Of a stretch of 64,000 bases of DNA, positions 13,305 to 24,240 are shown one piece after another. The DNA comes from Spisula solida (Eukaryota > Mollusca > Bivalvia > Venerida > Mactridae). The stretch lies in NCBI GenBank assembly GCA_947247005.1, contig OX365950.1, forward strand, positions 52,304,761-52,368,760, given 5' to 3'. A program made the position numbers and the translations under genes. Position 1 is the stretch's first letter. Each line of letters opens with the position of its first letter. The notes beneath the pieces are model-generated. The model did no database searches. It was not told the origin of the DNA and worked only from the letters and a program-made list of their open reading frames with translations.

Positions 13305-16298
13305 GCTGATTGATGCTAATGTTTGTTTTGAATATTCAGCATTTTTCCATTTTAAACATCTGACTGTCATCTGTCAGTATTCCCCTCATCTATTATACTG
13401 GGGATGATTAGAAAATAGCATGTTTCCTTGCCTCATGTGGGGAATGGTGACATTTGGAAGCTTGTTAAGGGTTTTCTATGACATAATATGGTTCCATGAA
13501 CTCTGAGAATTTGCTGAAATTAACTGACTCCAATTAACTGTATAATTTCAACTCTCATGTTCAACTTTTGACAGTTAAATGATCTTTGATTTCCTGATGT
13601 GATATTCCTCTGATTGTCAGACTTTTTGTAGACATTTCAATAGCAACTGACACCTTTGGTAATTCAATATGGATCTTATTTGATTGTAGAATAAGGATAG
13701 CCAATCATGTCGCCTGTTACTGACCAAGAGTTTAATATGAAGTGATCTGATTGGTTGTCCTTATCCTTAAGTCAAGTAAGATCAATATTGAATACCTGTA
13801 ACCCCTGGAGTCTTCCCTGTGAGCCTCTATGGCATTTCCTTGCTTTAGAAAAAAAACTCAGTTTGTGAACATTTCAAGTGTCAGCAGATATGTACTGATA
13901 TAAATCCTTACAATGGTATAACACTTGTGTTGATTACTTGATGATGGAATCCACTGTGTGCAGTATTCCTCCTGTCATAGCATGCAGGCTGTTTGTCTAC
14001 AAAATTGTTTGCATACAATTAGCCATATTCAAATACATTGTTTGTGTAACAGAGGCTTTGGTTTTTACCTTGGCAATACAAAAGTCGTTTTTTTTGCTTA
14101 TGATATCCAGACTGTATTTGATTGACAGTAATTGATAACACAATGGTTTTGAAACCTGGGTTTTGACAATGTCAAAAGTGCTCTTTGACAAAAACTGAAT
14201 ACTTCTGGGACGACAAAGAAATTGAAAATCTGTCAATGGCTATTGCCAAGGGAAGCTTAGAGATTGCTTGTACAGTTTGACAACCTACGACCATGACTTT
14301 ATTTAATAAGATTTCTCTTAATTCAGTCAGATGTCAGCAGGTGGAAATATGAATGTGTATTGAACTATAATAGTTGGTAGGCCTAATTATCAGCTGTTTC
14401 TTATTGCGATATACAAGTGCAATGAGAACAGAACAATATAATACCAAAGTGTCCCCCACTGTGGCAACTCGATATAGCTTTTTGTATCATGATATACTCA
14501 GTGTTAAAATTGTGTTTATGATCAATATGAAAATCTCATACGCAAGGTTAATGTATATATGAGCAGAGGAAAACAGCTGACAGTTGTATTGATGTAATTG
14601 ACGAGTAAACACTATTGTTGACAATGTTCTCGCTGTCAGATAAAAGCCGTGTGGTGACATGGTTTACTCCAGTAATGAGGTTGCATAACTTATACAAGTG
14701 AAAAATGGATCCAACTTGTCATAGAAATCTCTGCTCAATTGATGGATATTTGAATAAACAGATTACTTTGTTTTATCAACATGAGGCTTGTTACGAATTG
14801 ATATTAGTCTCAAAATGACTTAAGTGTAGACAGGCTGCCCAAGTGCCCCAACACCATGTGCTCCCCATGGACTGATGAGTTGTTTGGGTACTTGATCAAA
14901 CCGGCATGTAGCTTACATCATATAATAACGGGTTTGTTTTCAAAATTTAAACTTGTAACAAATGATGAAAATGCCTTGTTGTTTGATACAGTTATAAAGA
15001 TCTAGCTGTCTGTGATCTCCGTGGCTGGAGTACCGTGTAACAAGGGGAGGTAACTACAACAATACTACAAGGAGTTTGGTTGTTGATTCCTTAGTTTGAG
15101 TCATTTCTTTATATTGATGGCTTCCATTGTGTGAATTTGAATAGTCTAGTCAATCTACTAAGTATAAAACATTTTAGACAATGTTTTCTAAGTGTTGTCA
15201 AGTAAGGTGTGTAGCGTTAATTGCAAAGTAAATAACGTTTCAGGAAAGGAATCATTTTACAGACAACGATCAATTAAATGCATCTGTTTATCCAGATTTT
15301 TATTCTGTTTTAATAATAATAAATTTAGCTTAGTTTGAAATATTTTCTTGTGTCTGCCGTTTATCATGGCATTGATTGCTGTCCAACCAAATTCTAGAGA
15401 GATTTTAGAAAGACTGCTTATTAGCTCAATATGAATTCTGGGATAATTATTTTGAACTCCGTAAAGCTCATTTACACCGTGTGTAAACATGATTGAAATA
15501 AAGGCTTCGTTTATATGATTATCTTGCCTAACTGAGTTATGAAACCATCAAAGAATGTCTGTGATTGCATAGTTATTTCCAGCATATTTATTGCATGACA
15601 ATATTTTCTTCCATTTCTAAGATGCATGCAAGGCATCAAATATTGCATGCTTGATGTGCATTGATGAATGATTCGTCTGTTTGAAGATGGAACAACTTCT
15701 ATAGTTAATGTTCCCTTAACAACACAACCTCACACAAATATCAAGCATTCCCCATATTTTATAACCACAGAATGCAATTCCTATTTTTGATAGGATATAA
15801 GCAATTCTTAATCAAATATTTTCATTACTGCCCGTTGTAACATATTACTGCTGGTACATAAATTGTATTAGTTTCCTATCTCTGTCAGATTGCGTTTTAG
15901 ATTTTCGTATTGCAACGCATCATGCCAAGAAGTCAAGGGATGCTAGATGCTAGATTATTTCTATTTGCCTCGTGGTCAATGAAATGCTTTCATTTTATTG
16001 ATTTGCAGGAAATCCAGTATTCCCTTGCATTGTGCATCAGTTTATATTGTATGATAGTGTGTGTTATACTTTAATTCATTCCTACAATAGGACTGTTCAT
16101 GTTGCCAAAGGTGTTACTGTCTAGTAAACCCATTTGTTGAAAAGATCATTTATATGTAATCCTATATTAGTCTCAATATCTCTATACATATTGCCAAGAA
16201 GTGATCAGCTGGTGATTGCAATCTTAATTCTATAAATGCACCAAGAAATCCCTAATGTGCACATTGCATGACACTAAGGAAACCCAGATAATATAAAG
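13305..16298. other. Non-coding DNA, no gene seen
   Basis: Only chance frames up to 79 codons, rich in hydrophobic and Cys residues as AT-rich intron gives. No element ends recognised. Confidence 0.55.
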
Positions 16299-16466
16299 TC
16301 ATTATTTATCGAGGGAGTTGAATTTTCGTTTATTTCTTTGTTGGCCGAATGACCACAAATTATCAAACTTCCAAATTCATAACACGGTTGTACCCGTCCA
16401 TATTTGTAATCCAAGAATTTACAACCCCTTAAGAATGGATTTTTATGAAAATCCACGAAATTTTTT
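16299..16466 (-). mobile_element. Dispersed repeat, copy 1 (pair with 26862-27060)
   Basis: Read on the minus strand this matches 26862-27060 over most of its length: TTTCGTGGATTTTCATAAAA, then GGATTACAAATATGGA, GGTACAACC, AATTTGTGG and a CTCCCTCGATAAATAATGA end. The similarity is strong enough for the chance translations of both copies to align (FLRGCKFLDYKYGRVQP against FLLGRKFVDYKTWRVQP). Stops and indels make a protein origin unproven. Class unknown. Confidence 0.7.
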
Positions 16467-17019
16467 ATAATAAATGACTTGATGAGACTGGTTGAACATA
16501 TTTATGATAGGGGGATAGGGGCTCTCTGGTTTCAACCTATAATTTTCTTGTGCACTTCTACATGTTCTTGCAGTGTTCAATCTGACTGCAATCATAGTGT
16601 GATGTATTAGATACAGGAATGTCTTTCCACAACTCTGAAAGCTTAATCATCAGTGATGAGAATTGGATTTTGTTCTCAGAATCAATCAACTCATGCTGGT
16701 CAAAGCAGGCTTGATGGCTGGAATCACAGACTGACCAGCAGATTATATTGACCATTGTTCTCTGAAAGACTTCATTACTTTATCATCACTGTTCACTCAG
16801 GCAGTCATTGATTGACAATTTGCACACTGGAAAGAAATGTAAGAAATGCAAGAAGTTCAGTGACGAATTCTGGATTTGTAAAATTGTTGCAATGGTTTGC
16901 TTTTGGCTTTTCTTGGTTTGAATTCGAAGTTTTGATTCCCTCCCCCTTTTGTCCCCTAAGTTTTCATGTTTTGTGTAAATATGTTATAAGGATGTACATG
17001 TTGTACAAGTTTGATCAGG
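16467..17019. other. Non-coding DNA, no gene seen
   Basis: No repeat family, exon or RNA gene recognised. Confidence 0.55.
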
Positions 17020-17113
17020 AATCTGCTCTGTCTGCTCTGCCTCTGCTCAGTTCTGTTTTGCTCTGTTCTGCTCTCTGCTCTGCTCTGCTCTGCTATTGCT
17101 CTGCTCTGCTCTT
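17020..17113. repeat. (CTCTG)n microsatellite
   Basis: Imperfect pentanucleotide run of TCTGC/TCTGT units on the + strand. It makes low-complexity frames on both strands (Ser/Leu/Cys-rich and Glu/Gln/Arg/Ser-rich) that are not genes. Confidence 0.95.
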
Positions 17114-18851
17114 CCCTTGATCCCAAACATGTTTGTCCTATAACTCCTTGCATGCTGTGATGGTCCCCCTTCAGTCCAGGTATTTGTATTGATTCACTCA
17201 AGCAGCTCACATGTCGAATTTGGATCTTTCCTAAAAATTACTAAACATATTCAAATATGCTGAATAAAGCTTTTACAACCAATATATTCAATAAATATTC
17301 TATTAGTTTTATGGGCAATTTTTTCCGTTAAAAAAAATTACTGTGCGGAATTTTATTGAGGTCATAATTAAGCAGGTGGCTGGTAACGTTTCCTTCTCTT
17401 GTTTATTGTATCATATATAATAATATTATTGATAAGTAGGGACATGATTTGTGTTAATGTTTAGCTGATATAATCTGATAAATGCTCGGATAATTCTTGT
17501 AAAGTATCGTTAAGTAAACAATTATCTGCCCGTTAACCCATAAATTATCACTCAATTGGAAAAAAATATAAAATAAAACATGAAAAAGTACAGATAAACT
17601 TATGTTATAGTACATTGACCACTCCAGTATTTTAACCAAACACCTTTTTTCCTTGTCGTGTTTAAATTTGTGGTTTTGTAAAACGATCCATTATTATTTT
17701 GTTTGTGGTTTTAAGGTGACGGGGTTCAGCTTTCTTAAGAGTGTGACTCATTATTTGAATTTCACTGGTTACACCTGTCATGTACGATTATATAAATTTG
17801 TTTAGTATTCCATTGATTCAAAGTATTATGTATTTAAACTAGGTAAATCCTTTCTTTTAAAGTTCCTCGTTTGTGGTCCTCGTTCGTTGCTATATTATTT
17901 ATGGTTAAGTATCTAAGGAATAAATGTCCTCATGTATGATCCTCCGATGATGATAACACTAAGCCTTTATTTACAAATAAAAATGAAAAGTAAATGCATT
18001 TTCGGTGTTCATTTTTGTTCAATCTTGTGCATATTCACTTTTAATGATATACTCCTTAAATCTACACAGATAGCATGCGGTAACTCAACCATGCAGTGTT
18101 TATATATTGCATGTTTATTGAAAAACCTAAAGTTATCTTCAGCGAGCTATATCAATACATGAGTAATATTAGGAAAAATAACTGCATTTTGAAGTTGAAA
18201 ATATACTGCAAGTTATTTTCCACAATTTGAAATATTGGATTGAGTGGAAGTTTTATTGGACTAAAGTTTAGGAAAACATATGGTGTTGTACAGACCAATA
18301 AGACTAGCTGTGAAATAATTCCTGTACCCTGCCACCCAAGTGTTACAGTTTGAAACATTCACAGACTTGTAATTTTCAACATTGTGGAAAAAAAACAAAA
18401 ACACAAGATGTGTTCAATTGATCTCCCAGTGCTCACTTCCTGCAGGATATAGGCTGGGTACATGTACATGGTTTCCCTATCAAGTTAAGGAAGGGGCATC
18501 TGTTAAAATTAGCAATGTACCTGGCTAAACAAGATGTTAATTACCAATTTGTATTATATTTTACCTTTCTTTTTCCACTGTTTTACCTTCTGGTTAATTT
18601 TTATCATACTTTTATGTTATCAGTTTTTTCCCTAATGGACATGCACTGTATAAACTTAGTGTTTTTTTGCTTGTTGAATGTGGTCAGCTCAGGTCACGCG
18701 GTCAAAGCAATTTATCCTCGGTCGCTCATTGTCCGTGTGCATAGTGCAGAAATTCCCTTTACAGTCATTTACTGGTTCGTAGAGTATTGTTGATGGTCAA
18801 GTGTTTATTGAGTGTTTTATCGTGATATTGAGCTGATGATCGAATGTATCA
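17114..18851. other. Non-coding DNA, no gene seen
   Basis: AT-rich with short frames only. No conserved element ends recognised. Confidence 0.55.
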
Positions 18852-18918
18852 GGATATGATATCGGGTAATGATATCGGGTAATGATATCGGGGTAATGAT
18901 ATCGGGTAATGATATCGA
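18852..18918. repeat. 13-bp tandem repeat, five copies
   Basis: GATATCGGGTAAT repeated, one copy with an extra G. Each unit carries the palindrome GATATC. Confidence 0.95.
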
Positions 18919-19415
18919 GCAACGATTAGACCATGGGAAAGTAAGATACTGAAACTATATGTAACCGTACATAGAGACAATGTATAGTTAATGTTAGTTT
19001 GTTACAAAAAAATACAACGGTTAATTACCTAATGACAACAGTTTGACACGCAGCTATAGTAATCTCAGTGAAAATCAAACCAGAACTAAATACATTGGTC
19101 TTTTTTCTGACTCAAACTGCCTGTTCAGGTTACGGTTCATTAAGTGTGAATATCTACTTTGGTGGTCAAACTTGTAAAACATTGATGTGACAATTTACTT
19201 TTACGATCTTAAGATTTGTACGCTGTTGACTGGTTCCGTTCATTTGTTTAATGAAGTGAAAAATGTACCTAAACTTTTATGTTCAGAAATCACTCCACTT
19301 ATTTTAAATGTTTTATGGCTTTAATTATACAAGAATACTGTTAGTCGATTTAATGATTTTTGTTCACGAGATACAAAAGAATGCTAGCGCTGCAGCTGAT
19401 ATAAAGTACCTATAA

Positions 19416-19565
19416 TTGTAAATAATAACACTGACTGCTGACCAGTATTTCATTGTAAATAATAACCCTGGATGCTGACCAGTATTTCATTGTAAATAAT
19501 AACCCTGGATGCTGACCAGTATTTCATTGTAAATAATAACCCTGGATGCTGACCAGTATTTCATT
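19416..19565. repeat. 37-bp tandem repeat, four copies
   Basis: CTGACCAGTATTTCATTGTA plus AATAATAACCCTGGATG, nearly identical after the first copy. Confidence 0.95.
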
Positions 19566-19896
19566 TACAAGCCTTTCGCTGGTATATATGCAGGGGTTCC
19601 ATTTTACTCGGGAGTATAGGTGTTTTGACCCATGAAATTTGCAAAAAGCCACATTTTGACCCTCTAGTTTTGTTTTGGTTTGAAGGGTCATTTTCTCTTA
19701 AGATCATAGGCATTTTGCTTTTAAAATGGTAAAATTTAGTAAAAAGTATCAAAATGACCGTTAAACAGATTCAGAAGCTAGTGGAACCCCTGTCATGTAC
19801 TTCACATGGGGTATTTTTTTCATCAAATTGAGCCATAATACTTATTATTATGTTTGTTATATTGCTTAATCTGCTTTGTGATAATCCTATCTTACC

Positions 19897-20117
19897 TATA
19901 CTGGTACCTGGTACCTTGTATGTTGAAATTAGTAAAGATTTGATTGTAATAATTTACATCCATATTATACGCATTAAGCACTGCTTGGTACCGGTGTACC
20001 GGTGTAGCGGTTCTTTTTCACCCCCCGGCCAATACTGGTACCGGTACCTTCAAGTTGGAATTTGTATAGATTTGATTGTATATTGTCCATATTATACACA
20101 TTTAAAGCGCTGCTATT
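19897..20117. repeat. Diverged duplication of about 134 bp rich in GGTACC/ACCGGT
   Basis: TATACTGGTACC to GCACTGCTTG recurs from 20032 in altered form (AATACTGGTACCGGTACC to GCGCTGCTATTTG). Between the two lie further ACCGGTGTACCGGTGTAGCG units. The block ends about 45 bases before the cadherin exon, so it crowds the presumed branch-point region. Confidence 0.75.
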
Positions 20118-20143
20118 TGATTACGTAATTACATTATAATTCT

Positions 20144-20163
20144 AGCTTATTTGATCATTTCAG
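20144..20163 (+). promoter_or_regulatory. Splice acceptor and pyrimidine tract of the cadherin exon
   Basis: T/C-rich stretch (agcttatttgatcatttcag) ending in AG directly before the exon. It sets the exon start and the phase-1 junction. Confidence 0.7.
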
Positions 20164-20225
20164 GAATTATAAGAACGACAGGGAAGCCGCTGGATAGGGA
20201 AACAAAGTCTATTCACCAACTCGAG
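20164..20225 (+). CDS. Internal exon of a Fat-like cadherin (partial gene)
   Basis: A 62-bp exon preceded by a pyrimidine-rich tract ending ttcag and followed by gtaagt. The preceding intron is phase 1 (the first codon is completed by two bases here, giving Gly if the upstream exon ends in G) and the following intron is phase 0. The 21 residues contain TTGKPLDRE followed by TKSIHQLE, the classic middle of an extracellular cadherin repeat, where the LDRE glutamate binds calcium between repeats. Proteins with this motif are large single-pass adhesion and planar-polarity receptors such as Fat, Dachsous and CELSR. In such repeats the next exon should begin with a V-x-A-x-D-like strand. I did not find that exon or the preceding one, so the paralogue cannot be named. 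Other conserved motifs (DxNDNxP, DxD) lie outside this exon. The match is by motif recognition, not by search. Confidence 0.8.
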
Positions 20226-20231
20226 GTAAGT
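20226..20231 (+). promoter_or_regulatory. Splice donor of the cadherin exon
   Basis: GAG|GTAAGT is a full consensus 5' splice site. It closes the exon in phase 0, and the frame meets a stop downstream in the intron. Confidence 0.75.
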
Positions 20232-20413
20232 TTCCAATGTTTAATTGATTAGAAAATACAACTTAATGCACCCACTGTATTAAACCAAATCACTGTATGA
20301 CTTGTTGGGATACTATACAATTCAACTTGTATGACTTTTTGCGAGCAAAAACATCTGTCATTTCCGATCACTGTAGGATTTATTGGAAGACTATAATATA
20401 CAATTCAATGGTT
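20232..20413. other. Intron sequence downstream of the cadherin exon
   Basis: Stop-rich in all frames. Nothing recognised. Confidence 0.5.
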
Positions 20414-20489
20414 GTAAAAGTGTTATAAGGTATTTAAATTTGGGTGTATGTTTAAGACTTTTGTAAGTGCTTTGATAAAACAGTACCCA
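20414..20489. mobile_element. Truncated copy of the GGTACTGTTTTATC family
   Basis: Only the right half is present: AAAGTGTTATAAGG, ATTTAAATTTG and the end AGTGCTTTGATAAAACAGTA, matching the right halves of the copies at 31961, 32702 and 62906. Confidence 0.75.
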
Positions 20490-20540
20490 ACTAGCTATAT
20501 GGTGTAGTCTGCATTAAAAGATTATTTTCTGCTTTTATGC

Positions 20541-20738
20541 AGTAATATGGTATACGACTTTCATGTACAGTAATATGGTATACGACTTTCATGTACAGTA
20601 ATATGGTATACGACTTTCATGTACAGTAATATGGTATACGACTTTCATGTACAGTAATATGGTGTACGACTTTCATGTACAGTAATATGGTATACGACTT
20701 TCATGTACAGTAATATGGTATACGACTTTCATGAACAG
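20541..20738. repeat. 28-bp minisatellite, seven copies
   Basis: AGTAATATGGTATACGACTT plus TCATGTAC, almost identical (one copy TGTACG, last copy TGAACAG). The low divergence suggests recent expansion. Confidence 0.95.
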
Positions 20739-20885
20739 TTTCATCAGTCCCAAGTTTGTCGAAAAAGTTTTTTACTATCTGTTATATATGTCAGGAAGTC
20801 TTTCTTAAAATTCTTAGAATTCTGAGATGTAAAGTAATATTACTCTGTTTTATGTATTCCCTGCCACATTCGGTAGGATTTCATG

Positions 20886-21101
20886 TACTGTAAATCTCGA
20901 AATGATTTCGTATGATTTACTTTTGCGGAGTTTGTGAGTGGTAGAATTTCGCGAAATTAAGTTGCAGCTATAGTGCTGATCGAAAACATTATTATGGACA
21001 TTGCGGGAAACTTCAAAATGTGAAACTTTGTAGTACTGAATATGCCAATGATCAGCAAAACACGAAAGTTAGTATTCGCGAAAGTATATTGGTTTACAGT
21101 A
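20886..21101. mobile_element. TACTGTAAACC-ended element, copy 1 (about 216 bp)
   Basis: Ends are TACTGTAAAT and TTGGTTTACAGTA. The interior includes GAGTGGTAGAATTTCGCGAA, ATTATTATGGACATTGCGGG, ATATGCC and GTATTCGCGAAAGTA. It has the same layout as 41933-42142 and 60669-60829. The short inverted ends and lack of coding sequence suit a MITE-like non-autonomous DNA element. Confidence 0.8.
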
Positions 21102-22342
21102 TAATATTGCATTGACTATAAGCCGTATAATGTGAAGCCACAAATTACGACATAAATCCCACTTATGTCACTTTTATTCCAGAAAATACTAAGTATATTA
21201 TCAGTATTTTCTACACATAAAAGGCATTTTCGGTATAAGCCATTGATATCTCAACGGAATCCCGGATCTCTTGTATTACGCTTAGTCCATGCAACTACTG
21301 TATAATCTATTGGTTTATTAGATTTATCACAGAATGGCTTTAAGACAATGATATATTTCTTTTAACGGTCCTCAGACCTGTCTGGGTTCATGAAAATGTT
21401 ATATATTGTTTCATATACTATCGTCCTTTCGTCTTCTCTCACATGGAAACGGTTGCCATGATAACCAGACATCATTCTATATATCATCTGTTTACTTTAT
21501 TATCTAATCACTTTAAAAAAATACCAATTCATTTTTCTAGGTTGATCGATCTATAAATTTTTTTTAATTTTCTGTTTAAATTTTTTCATTCATTCATTCA
21601 AATCATTATTCAAAGTGTTGTTTGTTAACAAAGTATGTCTTCACGGATAGCGGGCCACGAAAAAAGCTACAGAATATTCATCTTCTAGGTCAGATAAGGT
21701 CAAAGCAGTCCAAAATATACTTTACTTAGTTTGTACTTTCATTATGTATATGATCAAGATAAACGAGGTGGCATTCATGGGGTTTTAAATGTCATTTAGA
21801 CGACTACTTACGGTAACAATGCATCGGTATACTGTAATACGTCTCCTACAGCTGTGGCAGACTTCAATGTACCAAGGTACACTAGTGTGTTATTGCTTTA
21901 CCTAATCTTTATTTATTATCTCTCTCAAAGTTTGTTTTCGTATTTGTTTCCGTTTAAAAACAGTCCCCATGTGTTCGATGTCTTGAACTCCACAATTATC
22001 TGGTTTTTGCATTGTCTCTTGTCACGACACCTTTAAATATTGAGACGATATTAGTTGTTCTCTCGAAACTTCTAATTCTTGTTTTTGAATGTGTTTCGAA
22101 GTTGAAATATCGATGGGACTAGTTGCCTTGTGTACCTGTTGCCTTCTGTATACCTTCTAAATGTCCTGACAGCAAGTAATTTCTTATGGTTTTAAGGTAT
22201 TTTCAAATTTATTTATTTTTGTAAGGGGATTGAAGTCATATTGCAGAAAAAAGGAAAATAACATGTGTGTAAATGTCTTCAACTAATTCTTCAGACAATT
22301 CTAGCAAAATGATAACATTAAATCAGACAGGAAAGGCAGTGC
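21102..22342. other. Non-coding DNA, no gene seen
   Basis: AT-rich. Contains a short CATT run near 21588. No exon or element recognised. Confidence 0.55.
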
Positions 22343-22441
22343 CGAGCACAGAAAACATTAAAAACATACAAGGCACAATGTCCAACTGAACCAACCAAGC
22401 ACAGAAAATATAAAACACATACAAGGCACAATGCCCAACTT
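22343..22441. repeat. Two tandem copies of a 53-mer
   Basis: AGCACAGAAAA, then ACATACAAGGCACAATG and CCAACT, twice at a 53-base offset with small differences. Confidence 0.85.
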
Positions 22442-23865
22442 CCGAAAAAATTATAAAGTTCTTATAACTTTCTTAGAATGCATTTATCTAATTTAATATC
22501 TTCTTGATTGACTTTAAAGCATCAGTATATTTACTCTACACCATTTTAGTACCATCATTTCTTCCTGAATAACACATGCTATCCTAGGTTTCATCTTGCT
22601 AAAGTAATAATTTCTCAATCTAGATCCAGGTGCTGGGTGCTTGAGTTATGATTATTACCCAAACAATTTACCACTGATACTGTCTGCACTGTGACACAAA
22701 GTATGACAATTTTCAGTTTGTTTTGAGCTTTTATTGCTGAAGTTGTCAATGTTTGGTGTATACTATGAGAGATGATATACACCTGGTTGGTGCATTACTC
22801 ACTCTTGACAATTTATTACGTTGCACATACATTTGCAAGAATGAATAAGCATACCATCTTTTCCTCACATGTTTTAACTGTTCAGTTAGATAACATCTAC
22901 TGCATGACTGCGATAAATTTTCAAAATATTTTTGGTGTATTTTATTTCATTTTCTGTTTTTTGGAAAGGAATTATTTTAATTGCAAACATATTTTTATTT
23001 TATTGCCAGGATAGTAACCATAAAGGTTGACATGTGTGTAATACTAGCTCACTTATTTTTTATGATTGCTCAAAATTGGCTCATATCCATGTCATAGGAG
23101 CGTGCCCTAAATGCATTTTATGTTTCTTTTGTACAATTGTTGATATTAAACTTTGTTTATTTATCTCCAAAGAGACATTCATTGTTCGCCCCACCCAATC
23201 CAGAAATGTAGAAAGTTTTTTTTTTATTGATGCAATTGTTTATATATACAACATCTTGATTGTGTGAGAACATGAGACTGATGTATATAAATCTTCCAAC
23301 ACAGTCTGGAATCGGAAAACAGAAAAACACTCAATTACGTAAATTTATCAAACTTTAGTATTTTTTTTAAATATTTTGAAATCTGGGAAACAGAATATTT
23401 ATAATGTTTGAATGTTTAAAATAAACATCTGGCTTTCAAGATACTGGTAGGCTTTAATAGTGCAAGTGCATTTATGAAAACATTCTTCGGCATTGACGAC
23501 TTGATTGCCAACAGGCCCTCAAATAAAATTTTGCTTGTTTCCCTTCCTCTACCGTAACCCGAGCAAAATGTCCCCTACCCAAAATAATTTTGTGACCCTC
23601 TGAAATTTTTTATTTTATTTTATAGAAATACTCAGGTAGGAGATAACGTAAACAAAAAAATATTGACAATAAAAAATGGAAACACATATTTTACTTACCC
23701 ACCTACCCTCCCTAATTGGGAAGCGGAAACTAACAGTAATTTATTTTTGGCCCAAAGTGCTTTCAATATCTGTTGCCTCAGTCACATTAATTCTGTGCAA
23801 ATTTCTCTTTTAAATATTTATTCTAACATAGCACGTGAGATTTGCCTTCTTTGCGTATATTGAGC
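22442..23865. other. Non-coding DNA, no gene seen
   Basis: Open frames of 66-80 codons on the + strand are hydrophobic chance frames from T-rich DNA. Nothing else recognised. Confidence 0.55.
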
Positions 23866-24240
23866 TTACCATATTTTATTACCGCGATAAAATATAGCTG
23901 ATTGATGACGTCACGTTTGACGTCATATAGAATGACAAATGACGTAACGTTGGCGGTAACGTTCCTAGGAAAGAAAGTAGTTTGACGTCAACCTGTCTTG
24001 TTATGCTATAAGTGGTAAAGCATTGGCGATGTTAGAATCGAAATAATAAATAGGAGTTGTGCTTTGTTGTGTTATAAAATATAGGCACTCGTTTGAATGC
24101 TACGCACTCGTGATTTAATTACTACGCATCAAATATTACTCAACAAAACATAGCTACGTATTCATTATTTTTTAAGTCAAATCATTATTTGCAGAATTAT
24201 TTTAACACTAATTTCGTGTTAACTATTGTAAATGTTTACC
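23866..24240. mobile_element. CpG-rich element-like block with three TGACGTCA sites
   Basis: Begins with a palindrome ATATTTTAT-(6)-ATAAAATAT at 23871-23894. TGACGTCA octamers (full cAMP-response-element palindromes) lie at 23906, 23918 and 23983. Further GACGTAACG and CTACGCACTCGTGA motifs follow. CpG density stands out from the flanks. The GACGT-rich part and the CACTCGT/CTACGC part recall the elements at 39631 and 44438, so a related decayed element is likely. A true regulatory role is possible but unproven. Confidence 0.5.

Noticed and set aside
16956..17210. Glu/Gln/Arg/Ser-rich frame on the minus strand resembling a charged low-complexity protein
   Set aside because: It is the reverse of a (CTCTG)n microsatellite.
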